64,000 nucleotides of DNA from Nannochloris sp. 'desiccata' (taxonomy: Eukaryota > Chlorophyta > Trebouxiophyceae > Chlorellales > Chlorellaceae), in NCBI GenBank assembly GCA_019044685.2, contig JAGTXX020000001.1:984004-1048003 (forward strand). Direction: 5' to 3'. The notes beneath the pieces were generated by a model. The model saw only the letters and a program-made list of their open reading frames with translations. It was not told the origin of the DNA and made no database searches. The translations under genes and the position numbers were made by a program. Below are positions 56,751 through 64,000 of the stretch, in pieces (positions within the stretch are counted from its first letter, which is position 1; each line of letters starts with the position of its first letter).

Positions 56751-57697
56751 TGAGGTAACTTGTGGTCAGTACTACCACATTTGAAGCACTCTCTCTTGGC
56801 ATACCGAGCTTGGATGAGAGAGAGATCTATGTTCAATTTTTCAGATTTAGTTTTAAGCCAAGCCTGAACCCGTGCTGGATCAGCTACGGTAGCTGCGTTG
56901 ACACGACTGGTGGGTTTATGACCACCAGCTGCAGCCCTGCGCTGCTTGTCTTGGAGGTAGCGTTGATTCTTAGTGTCCAGATATTTGACTATAGAATTGC
57001 CTTGGAGTGGCTCTAACGCTTCATCTCGCAGTCCATCATCGCTGCGTTCTTGCAGGCGATCCAAATACGCAGTTTGCAAGGAAGGGGGAAGACCCTTAAG
57101 GAAGGCAAGGTGCTGGTCTTCAATGCTCTTGGGAGAGGAAGAAAGACGGAAGAGCTCACAAAGACGAAGAACGTACTGTTGAACCGATTCGTCGCTCTGT
57201 AATTTAGCATTTGCCAGTGCTTCCATAACCCAGTGTTGAAGATTGGTTCTAGGAAGGTATTGGCTGGACAGACGGGACAAAAATTCGTCAAAAGTGGGCA
57301 CGATAGCGGCACCGTGAACTTCGGCAAGGAAGAGATCCAACGGAGGGCCTGCCAACGCTTCACCAAAGCCAACGCACTGTTGCCAGGTGGTAGTGAGGCC
57401 TCGACTACGCATCACGTACCTCAACTGGTTGACCCAGCGATTCCATGCCAAAGGCGGCTGCAGCTCAAGCTGGCCGCTGAATTTTAAAGGCATGTTGATG
57501 CTTTTCAATTTCTTGCCCAATTCTGGGTCAGCCCAGGGGTCCGCATAAGCGGGGGAGTCATGCTCAGACACGGGAACCGAAGATGCTCCAGGGAATGGTG
57601 GACCTAAAGGCTGGGTGCTACCCTCCGACAAAGGATTTTCAGCAGCGAGCGGGTTGGTGTGGAAAAATCGAACTTGAATTTCACTGTCGGTAGCCAT
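56729..57697 (-). CDS. Copy B Gag
   Basis: 322 aa. The central region (LPLKFSGQLELQPPLAWNRW; LRLCELFRL) resembles retrotransposon capsid. The C-terminus has a CCHC zinc knuckle, CFKCGSTDHKLPQC (C-x2-C-x4-H-x4-C), followed by GKSPN-stop. The gag stop overlaps the pol frame, with a slippery heptamer just before it. Copy B is the only intact gag in the element. Confidence 0.93.
   Translation of the reverse strand: MATDSEIQVRFFHTNPLAAENPLSEGSTQPLGPPFPGASSVPVSEHDSPAYADPWADPELGKKLKSINMPLKFSGQLELQPPLAWNRWVNQLRYVMRSRGLTTTWQQCVGFGEALAGPPLDLFLAEVHGAAIVPTFDEFLSRLSSQYLPRTNLQHWVMEALANAKLQSDESVQQYVLRLCELFRLSSSPKSIEDQHLAFLKGLPPSLQTAYLDRLQERSDDGLRDEALEPLQGNSIVKYLDTKNQRYLQDKQRRAAAGGHKPTSRVNAATVADPARVQAWLKTKSEKLNIDLSLIQARYAKRECFKCGSTDHKLPQCGKSPN
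56732..56738 (-). promoter_or_regulatory. -1 ribosomal frameshift slippery heptamer CCCAAAC
   Basis: In gag phase the minus strand reads C-CCA-AAC-TGA, the X-XXY-YYZ pattern, directly before the gag stop. Slipping back one base enters the pol frame (CCC AAA CTG AGT). The same site is kept in copy A at about 52445-52451. Confidence 0.75.
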
Positions 57698-58359
57698 AGA
57701 GAGTGGACTAAAGGGGACGGCGCGACTGCGGAAGTATTTTGCTGCTACAGGCAGTTATAACACAACCTAACAGTGTGGTCTAAGAGCTGGAAGCTCCTAG
57801 GTGAGTTGTGACTTGAGTTTGCTAGATTGATGTGCGAGGCCAAGGCAGCAGGGGATCAGACTGCTGTTGGCAGGGCGAGGAGGTAAATCAAGGTCTGAAA
57901 CAGAAAGGAAATCGAGTTGTTCCTCTTGCTTCACGTCTTATACCTCGGTATCCAACTCTGCAAGGGAATAACAGAAGAAGAACCGCCAGTTAGACTCTGA
58001 CTTAAAAAACTTGATTGACAATGCGTGGAGTGCCCTCACACCAAAACACGAGAAAATCCTCCCAGTGCTTGCCACCGTGTAGAGAATAATTTTGCAACTA
58101 TTATTCTGGTGTAAGCGAGCTGCTTGCGCTAAGCAGAGATCATTCCGACATGTTTCATGCCCATAACATGCATCTGCGATAAACGATCTGATTTTCCGTC
58201 AAGTTACTATGCTCCCACTTCCAGAGGGTCAGGTACACTCTAAGTAAGCTAGAGTATCGCCCTCCGAAAGCACCGTGCACCCTGTGTGGCTTTCGCCACA
58301 ATTAGATGAAAGTTGCTTACTCTTGGGGTCCTCTAGAGGAGGTCTATGTTTTTTTAATT
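57698..58359 (-). other. Inner element 5' leader
   Basis: About 660 bases between PBS and gag start, on the minus strand, without a long ORF. It should hold the packaging and dimerisation signals; none is identifiable by eye. Confidence 0.5.
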
Positions 58360-58371
58360 AAGCTGAAACCA
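58360..58371 (-). other. tRNA primer binding site of inner element
   Basis: Minus strand TGGTTTCAGCTT, two bases inside the 5' LTR. It begins TGG, complementary to tRNA CCA, and matches the first 12 bases of the longer PBS in the mini elements at 60.8 and 62.7 kb. Confidence 0.75.
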
Positions 58372-58373
58372 AT

Positions 58374-58505
58374 TGTTGAGTGTTATACGTATTATAATAT
58401 ATAATTACATATATTCAACTATCTAACAGGGGATTGGAGCTTAGCTATATAGTGTGAGAGGGCAGGGGCCACTCCAGGGTCTAATGCTACTAAATGCACG
58501 TAACA
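58374..58505 (-). repeat. Inner element 5' LTR
   Basis: 132 bp, identical to 48288-48419. The outer neighbour is the second GTAAC copy. Confidence 0.95.
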
Positions 58506-60660
58506 GTAACGCGTTCACCAAATTCTTCAGGAGACTCTACAAAGGGATGTAAGAGTTTGACATGGAAGGTAGCATGAATTTGCATCTCATTAGGGAGTGT
58601 AAGTTTATACGTAACGGGAGACAGCACTTTAGGAATCGTGAAGGGACCAATACGTCTTTCTTGCAGCTTGCGAGAAGGACCGGGCAGCTTCAAATTTTCT
58701 GTAGACAGGTAAACACGATCTCCAACTTTAAACTCAACATGCCTTCTAGATTTATTTGCATATTCACGCTGACGTTCACGAGCACGCTCCAAATGTTGTT
58801 TAGCTTCAGTTAAAGCAGTAGCGACAGTGTGAGCCAAGGTATCAGGATTGACAGCAGCAGCAGAAGTAGGATTGAGAGCAGCACCAGGGACAAAAGGATG
58901 AGTACCATGATTCAAGAAGTACGGAGTAAACTTATGCGAAGCTTGACGAGAATTATTATAAGCCAATTCCAGATAAGGTAACAATTCATCCCAGTTATCA
59001 TGCTTATCGTTGACGTAAGAGCGGAGCATCTCTTCAATGGTTCTATTCATTCGCTCAGTCTGGCCATCAGTTTCGGGGTGGAAAGCAGTAGACATGTGAG
59101 AAGCAATACCTAAAGCATCAATAAATTGTTTCCAATACTCACTGGTGAAGCGAGCATCGCGATCACTTATCAAGGCTTTTGGGAAACCATGGAGCCTAAA
59201 GATATTACTCATCATGAGTTTAGCAAGACTAGGAGCATCAACAGTGGTAGTGGTAGCAATGAAATGACCCATTTTAGAAAGCTTATCAACTACAGTAACA
59301 ATGCAGTCAAAACCATTGAGAGTGGTAGGCAAAGGACCAATCAAATCCAATGAGACATGTTCCCAATTATGATCAGGAACCGGCAGCGGTTGCAACAAGC
59401 CAGCAGGCTTTTGGTTGTTCGATTTCATTCGCTGACAAAGAAGGCAAGATTTCACATAACGTTGTACAGTTTGTGCAATTCCACGCCAGTAGTAATGTCG
59501 AGAAACCAGTTCAGTAGTTTTATCCATGCCCACGTGACCAGCAGTCACATGATCGTGATTTGCAGCTAAAACTTTAGCTTGCAACTTCTTGAATGGAACG
59601 AACAATTTCTTTCTTCCCTTCGAGTGAGCATAAATTAAATCATTTTGAACTGAGTATTCAAAATCCAAGACAGATGGAGGAGGAGCAAGAGAGCGGCGAC
59701 GACGACGGTTACTAACGGGAGCGGGAGCGACAACTTTCTTGTACAAAGGATCTTTAACCAAAGCATCCTTCAATTCAGCTAACCAACCTTGGTTAGGTTC
59801 AAAATGTACAATAGAATTCACACGAACACTATTAACACGAATACCTTGCACACGAAGCAGCTGTGGCAGCACAGTGTCAGACACATGGGGCAGTTCAAAA
59901 TCAGCGCGTCGACTCAAGGCATCAGCTACAACATTAGCTTTACCAGGGAGATACTTGATGAGCAAGTCATTACCGTACTCTAATAGAGTTTCAAGCCATC
60001 GTACTTGTCTCTTAGACAGTTCTTTTTGTTCCATGAAGTACTTCAAGGAATTATGATCAGTAAGAACAGTGATCGGCACGCCTTCGACATAGTGTCGCCA
60101 GCGTTTGAGAGCACAGACAATAGCATGAAGTTCGCGATCATGAGTAGGCCAACGACGTTCAGTATCACTGAGAGTTTGAGAAATGAAGGCAACAGGACGT
60201 TCACCTTCAGGCGTAGATTGACTAAGCACAGCACCAACAGCGAACTCAGAAGCGTCCGTAGTAATCACAAAAGGCTTGCCAAATTCAGGATTTTTCAACA
60301 CAGGAGCGGTGGACAAGGCAGTCTTCAAGGCTTCTAACGCTTGAGTTTGTTTGGTAGTCCAGAGAAAAGGGACATTCTTCTTAGTAAGCAAGGTAAGAGG
60401 GGCAGCCATGGTGGCGAAACCATGAACATAGCGACGGTAATAATTAGCTAGACCGAGAAAAGAGCGGACTTGCCGGACTGTTTTAGGTTGAGGCCAGTCA
60501 GCAACAGCTTGAACTTTACGAGGGTCAGCTTTAACACCATCACCATTAATCACATGCCCAAGGAAGGACACTTCAGTTTGGAAAAATTCACACTTAGAGG
60601 CCTTGCAATACAGTTTATTCTGTCGGAGGACGTCAAGCGCGTGGCGAACGTGCTTTTTAT
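58506..60660 (-). mobile_element. Element C pol fragment: RT thumb, RNase H, integrase
   Basis: Continues element C on the far side of the inner insertion. The open frame starts at an ATG inside the mini LTR (60706) and enters element C at KKHVRHALDVLRQNKLY, the RT connection after the YxDD palm, which is missing. RNase H has TTDASEFAVGAVLSQ; integrase has HVTAGHVGMDKT...CLLCQRMK, SLDLIGPLP, ISDRDARF and HPETDGQTERMNRTIEE. The frame ends in the inner LTR. The element is 5'-truncated: no gag, protease or RT palm is seen. Confidence 0.9.
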
Positions 60661-60902
60661 TGCAGACCCAAAAGGTAACATGCCTTCGGGTGGCATTATC
60701 CGCCACTACATGGGTCTTTTTCCCATGTGGCTACGAACCCCATCTGCAACATCCTCCCTTTCTTAAAGAAAGACTCCGGTAAGGTTCGAACCGAGAAGCT
60801 GAAACCACTATTGCAGACCCAAAAGGTAACATGCCTTCGGGTGGCATTATCCGCCACTACATGGGTCTTTTTCCCATGGGGCTACGAACCCCATCTGCAA
60901 CA
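60659..60902 (-). mobile_element. Mini LTR element (TRIM/SMART-like), copy 1
   Basis: Two 93-bp direct repeats (60659-60751 and 60810-60902; they differ at about one base) enclose only 58 bp. In minus orientation that interior is a PBS (TGGTTTCAGCTT..., 60783-60807) followed by a PPT (CTTTAAGAAAGGGAGGA type, about 60752-60772). LTR ends are TGTTGCAG...CTGCAAT, like the element D LTR. At 244 bp with no coding space it is a non-autonomous small LTR retrotransposon. No clean target-site duplication is visible. Confidence 0.8.
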
Positions 60903-60904
60903 TT

Positions 60905-61095
60905 ATTGCAGACGCTAGGCTTATGTAGCTTCAAGGAAGCTACCCTAAAAGGTATTTGTCTATAAGAGATTACAGAGTGGTTATTTATATAATAATAGGA
61001 ATAATCCGAAGGTAAAGAGAAGTCAGAGTAAATAATATCGGAAAAAGAAACCAGTGGGCGAAATGAGGGCGCAATGAACTTTGCGCCCTGCAACA
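60905..61095 (-). repeat. 3' LTR of element D
   Basis: About 191 bp, beginning TGTTGCAGGGCGC on the minus strand and ending GCGTCTGCAAT. It is preceded in element orientation by the PPT TTTAAGAAAGGGAGGA at 61096-61112. The first part has a short inverted repeat (GGGCGCAAAGTTCATTGCGCCC). Bases 60905-61038 recur inverted at 63016-63148. Confidence 0.75.
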
Positions 61096-61241
61096 TCCTC
61101 CCTTTCTTAAAGAGGAACCCAGATCTAGAGGCTAAAAACTAAACATGTCGTACGCATCTGTCCTACCGGTGACGCAACCTGAAAACCCAACGGGCAAAAA
61201 CAGGACGTACTGAATCCATGTGTAGGTGAGTGCTGCGACAA

Positions 61242-62575
61242 TCAACGACGAGAGCGCTTGCGGCGCTGCACAGGGATGGAAGCCTCATAAGCATCAACAT
61301 CTGCTTGAACACCAGATAAATTACTAGCAGGTTCATAGAGATTTTCATCAACAGGCCAACCTTTCCATTTTACGAGGTAGTAGCGATTGTTTTTAGGACC
61401 ACGATGAGCCAAAATTTTCTCGAATTCATAAAGTGGTTGTCCGCTCTCGTAGCCAATGGGAGGTGGGCGAGGAAATTCACGATCCGTTTCCTGATAACGC
61501 TTCAATTGAGTAACGTTGAAGGTAGAAGAGGTGTTTTTAAGACGAGGAGGTAAGTGTAAAACATAAGCATTATCATTTAGCACTTCAGCGACTTCAAAAG
61601 GACCAACCCATTTGTGAGTCAATTTACCACGCGGTGCCTGGTGAAGACGGGAAGCATCCACCAAAACACGTTCACCAACTTCATATCTTACAAAGCGCCT
61701 GCGTTTGTTAACTTGGTTTTGCATTTGCTCCTGGTTTTTAGCTAAATTAGTACGAGATTGAGTCAGAGTCTCAGTAATTCGAGCTAAAAAATCATCAACA
61801 GCAGGAGAAAGGCTGACAGTAGCACGCAGCAAGGAAGCAGGAGTATTGGGATTTTGACCATACAGCATGAAAAAAGGAGAAAAGCCTGTAGCCCTATTGA
61901 CAGAGTTATTGTAAGCAAACTCAAGAGCAACCAAATGCTCATCCCAATCATCCCTAGTAGATGGATTGACGTAAGCACGCAACATATCTTGAATAGTACG
62001 ATTATGGCGTTCAGCTTGTCCATCAGACTGAGGATGGTAGGCAGCAGTCATATGCAAAGAAATGCCTAAATGATCCATCAAAGCACGCCAAAAATTGCTG
62101 GTAAAACGAGGATCTCGATCAGAAATAATGATTGAAGGAAGACCATAATGTCTGAAGACATTATTAAAGAAAAGCTCTGCTAATTGCCTTGCAGTCACAG
62201 TCATAGTAGTGGGAATAAAGACAGCAGCTTTACTCAAACGATCTACAATGGTGACAATTGCATCAAAACCACGAGGGGTGACAGGTAAAGGACCAATCAA
62301 ATCGATATGAATTTGCTCCCAGCGTCTACAAGGGATATCCAGAGGAGACAACAGCCCAGGAGTTACTTGATTTGAAGATTTGACCACTTGACAGGTAGGA
62401 CATTCAGCAACATAACGAGCAATATCTTCTCTCATACCAGGCCAGGTATATGTAGTACCAATAGCAGCAATAGTTTTATCTCTTCCAAGATGGCCAGCAA
62501 TTGCGGCATCATGATGATCATGAATAATTAAATCTTTTAAAGATTTAGAAGCAGGGACATAAATAAGTTTTTCAC
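61242..62575 (-). mobile_element. Element D integrase and chromodomain
   Basis: The frame begins at the mini LTR ATG (62624) and enters D at EKLIYVPASKSLKDLI. It has the integrase zinc finger (HDHHDAAIAGHLGRDKT...CPTCQVVK), the DDE core (HIDLIGPLP, ISDRDPRF, HPQSDGQAERHNRT), a GPF/Y-type WVGPFEVAEVL, and a C-terminal chromodomain (YYLVKWKGWPVDENLYEP) ending QRRKRSRR. Only ~146 bp separate the stop from the 3' LTR. Distinct in sequence from both element C and the inner element. Confidence 0.92.
62544..62575 (+). repeat. 32-bp direct repeat flanking the rearranged insert, left copy
   Basis: Matches 63156-63187 exactly as read (TTTAGAAGCAGGGACATAAA...). It codes for the same D residues (EKLIYVPASK), so the D frame overlaps itself across the insert. 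Confidence 0.85.
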
Positions 62576-62576
62576 T

Positions 62577-62820
62577 ATTGCAGACCCAAAAGGTAACATG
62601 CCTTCGGGTGGCATTATCCGCCACTACATGGGTCTTTTTCCCATGGGGCTACGAACCCCATCTGCAACATCCTCCCTTTCTTAAAGAAAGACTCCGGTAA
62701 GGTTCGAACCGAGAAGCTGAAACCACTATTGCAGACCCAAAAGGTAACATGCCTTCGGGTGGCATTATCCGCCACTACATGGGTCTTTTTCCCATGGGGC
62801 TACGAACCCCATCTGCAACA
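62577..62820 (-). mobile_element. Mini LTR element (TRIM/SMART-like), copy 2
   Basis: Same structure and length (244 bp) as the copy at 60659: LTRs at 62577-62669 and 62728-62820 around a 58-bp PPT/PBS interior. It is nearly identical to copy 1. Left neighbour is D integrase; right neighbour is a displaced RT fragment. Confidence 0.8.
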
Positions 62821-63015
62821 CTTTTCATGATCCTCAAGAGTATCACTAAAGATAAGGATATCATCTAAGTATACCATAATGAATTTGTCCAAACTAGTGC
62901 GGAAGATGTCATTCATCAAGGTCTGGAAGGTGGCGGGAGCGTTCGTCAGACCGAATGGCATCACTAAAAACTCATAGTGACCATATCTGGTACTAAATGC
63001 AGTCTTGTCTTCAGA
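62821..63015 (-). mobile_element. Displaced RT palm fragment of a D-like element
   Basis: Minus strand encodes [20 protein letters not shown], then [14 protein letters not shown] and the catalytic [10 protein letters not shown]. In a normal pol this lies upstream of RNase H, which here is at 63156-63828; it has therefore moved downstream of it. Confidence 0.88.
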
Positions 63016-63148
63016 TATTATTTACTCTGACTTCTCTTTACCTTCGGATTATTCCTATTATTATATAAATAACCACTCTGTAATCTCTTATAGACAAATA
63101 CCTTTTAGGGTAGCTTCCTTGAAGCTACATAAGCCTAGCGTCTGCAAT
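63016..63148 (+). repeat. Inverted partial copy of the element D LTR
   Basis: Reverse complement of 60905-61038 with at most one indel. It joins the RT fragment on one side and the 32-bp repeat on the other. Confidence 0.88.
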
Positions 63149-63155
63149 ACTTAAG

Positions 63156-63828
63156 TTTAGAAGCAGGGACATAAATAAGTTTTTCACCATTCTTCTCTTC
63201 ATAAATGAAGCCATCGTGCAGAGACCATTTGGTTGGACCAGCACCTCCAGTGAAGAAAGTCTCAGTAAGAGGGTCAGAGACGTAAGCTACAGCAAATTCA
63301 TGCAGAAGCTCAGGAGAAGGACCAAGTGTTGAGATAGAATTCAGGTTAGGAATTCTGCTCAAAGCATCAGCAACTACATTTGAACGACCAGGTTTGTATC
63401 TGATAATCAGATCATTACCAAATTCAGCAAGAAATTGCAAATAACGATTGTGACGACGATTCACAAAGGTTTGAGTTTGAATAGAGATCAACGCTTGATG
63501 GTCAGTGTAGACTGTAGTAGGATGGCCATGAATGTAATGTCTCCAAGCACGCAGAGCAAGAATAATAGCCAGAAACTCTTTATCATAAGTAGAATAATTG
63601 AGTTCAGCAGGTTTGAAAACGTGAGAAAGAAAAGCTATGGGATGATTCCCTTCTTGAGAAAGCACAGCACCAGCAGCAAAATCAGAAGCATCAGTGTGAA
63701 TTTCAAATGGAAGATTGAAATCAGGAGGAGCAAGCACAGGAGCAGTAGTTAAAGCCAACTTTAACTGCTCAAAAGCTTCTTGATGACGAGGCAGCCACGT
63801 GAATATCTGATTTTTCTTAGGGTTTTTT
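63156..63828 (-). mobile_element. Element D RNase H region, truncated by telomere
   Basis: Minus frame from about 63828 to 63156. It begins with RT-RNase H connection residues (KKNQIFTWLPRHQEAFEQLK), then LALTTAPVLAPPDFNLPF, RNase H IHTDASDFAAGAVLSQ, YSTYDKEFLAIILALRAWRHY, YTDHQAL and VVADALSRI. At its upstream end the coding sequence passes directly into degenerate TTTAGGG repeats, so RT, protease and gag are lost. Confidence 0.9.
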
Positions 63829-63886
63829 AGGGTTTAGGGTCTTTAGGGTTTTTAAGGGTTTTTTAGGGTCTTATCTTATTTAGGGG
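63825..63886 (+). repeat. Degenerate telomere-proximal repeats
   Basis: TTAGGG/TTTTTTAGGG/TTTAGGGTC variants with unequal T runs, lying between the retroelement and the perfect array. Confidence 0.9.
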
Positions 63887-64000
63887 TTTAGGGTTTAGGG
63901 TTTAGGGTTTAGGGTTTAGGGTTTAGGGTTTAGGGTTTAGGGTTTAGGGTTTAGGGTTTAGGGTTTAGGGTTTAGGGTTTAGGGTTTAGGGTTTTTAGGG
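63887..64000 (+). repeat. Telomere, (TTTAGGG)n
   Basis: About 15 perfect TTTAGGG units from 63887, then one TTTTTAGGG at the window end. G-rich strand runs 5' to 3' outward, the correct orientation for a right chromosome end. This repeat is the plant-type telomere found in many green algae. Confidence 0.97.

Larger units (their letters stand above)
48288..58505 (-). mobile_element. Inner Ty3/gypsy chromovirus, complete insertion with duplicated internal region
   Basis: Bounded by identical 132-bp LTRs (48288-48419 and 58374-58505) that begin TGTTAC and end CAACA in element orientation. It is flanked by the 5-bp target-site duplication GTAAC (48283-48287 and 58506-58510). A PPT lies next to the left LTR and a tRNA PBS next to the right LTR. 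Total 10,218 bp, roughly double the usual chromovirus length, because gag-pol sequence is present twice: copy A about 48420-52958 and copy B about 52959-58373. It inserted into element C. Identical LTRs indicate a very recent insertion. Confidence 0.95.

Noticed and set aside
60783..60807. GGTTCGAACC followed by a sequence ending CCA, like a tRNA 3' half
   Set aside because: The 5' side cannot form the T-stem, and no anticodon or D arm fits upstream. Its position between PPT and LTR identifies it as a primer binding site.
60659..60902. Mini elements as introner elements (mobile introns)
   Set aside because: They lack GT-AG ends on the sense strand of the interrupted frames, and their PPT and PBS fit an LTR element.
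62544..63187. 32-bp repeat as a target-site duplication
   Set aside because: Far too long for a gypsy integrase (5 bp here), and the segment between is a patchwork rather than one element.

Overview
This is the end of a nuclear chromosome from a photosynthetic eukaryote, most likely a green alga. The last ~110 bases are an uninterrupted TTTAGGG telomere array. One gene encodes a PSI-type chlorophyll a/b-binding antenna protein. Other genes have plastid or mitochondrial homologues familiar from the green lineage: plastid NiCoT-like transporter, UPM1, RsmB-type methyltransferase, GatA, YgfZ/GcvT-like protein and a RUS/DUF647 protein. Introns are short (about 70-160 bp), mostly GT-AG, and genes lie a few hundred bases apart on both strands. 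I cannot name the genus.

Bases 1-44,075 are gene-dense euchromatin with about 22 supportable genes. They cover transcription and RNA (PAF1, PRP38, SAC3/LENG8-like, MCTS1), protein turnover and cell cycle (RPN13, APC13), organelle translation (mL53, bL21m, GatA, RsmB-like), plastid tetrapyrrole and light harvesting (UPM1, LHCI), lipid and trafficking (malonyl-CoA synthetase, Rab escort protein, Sec14, TMEM50-like), signalling (DYRK kinase), and some oddities: a secreted Kunitz protein beside a Kunitz-less paralogue, and a TPR-esterase fusion. I rebuilt exon structures from splice sites and checked that each joined frame stays open. The F-box gene at the left edge looks broken. A Q/N-rich protein at 29.5-31.8 kb has an unexplained frame change near its C-terminus.

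Bases 44,076-47,641 are gene-poor subtelomeric sequence with a ~390 bp diverged direct repeat and a perfect 15-bp inverted repeat. Bases 47,642-63,828 are a nest of Ty3/gypsy chromovirus retrotransposons, all on the minus strand. Element C (LTR at 47,642-47,794) is split by a young inner element at 48,288-58,505. The inner element has identical 132-bp LTRs and a GTAAC target-site duplication, and inside it the gag-pol region is present twice, head to tail, with no LTR between. Its gag-pol junction has a CCCAAAC -1 frameshift site just before the gag stop. To the right lie a 244-bp mini LTR element, the 3' LTR and integrase region of element D, a second nearly identical mini element, a displaced RT fragment, an inverted piece of the D LTR, and the RNase H region of D. 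The D open frame runs directly into telomere repeats.

The most notable signals are the double-body retrotransposon, the 244-bp LTR-PPT-PBS-LTR mini elements that supply an in-frame ATG leader to two truncated pol frames, and the telomere seeded on a broken retroelement.
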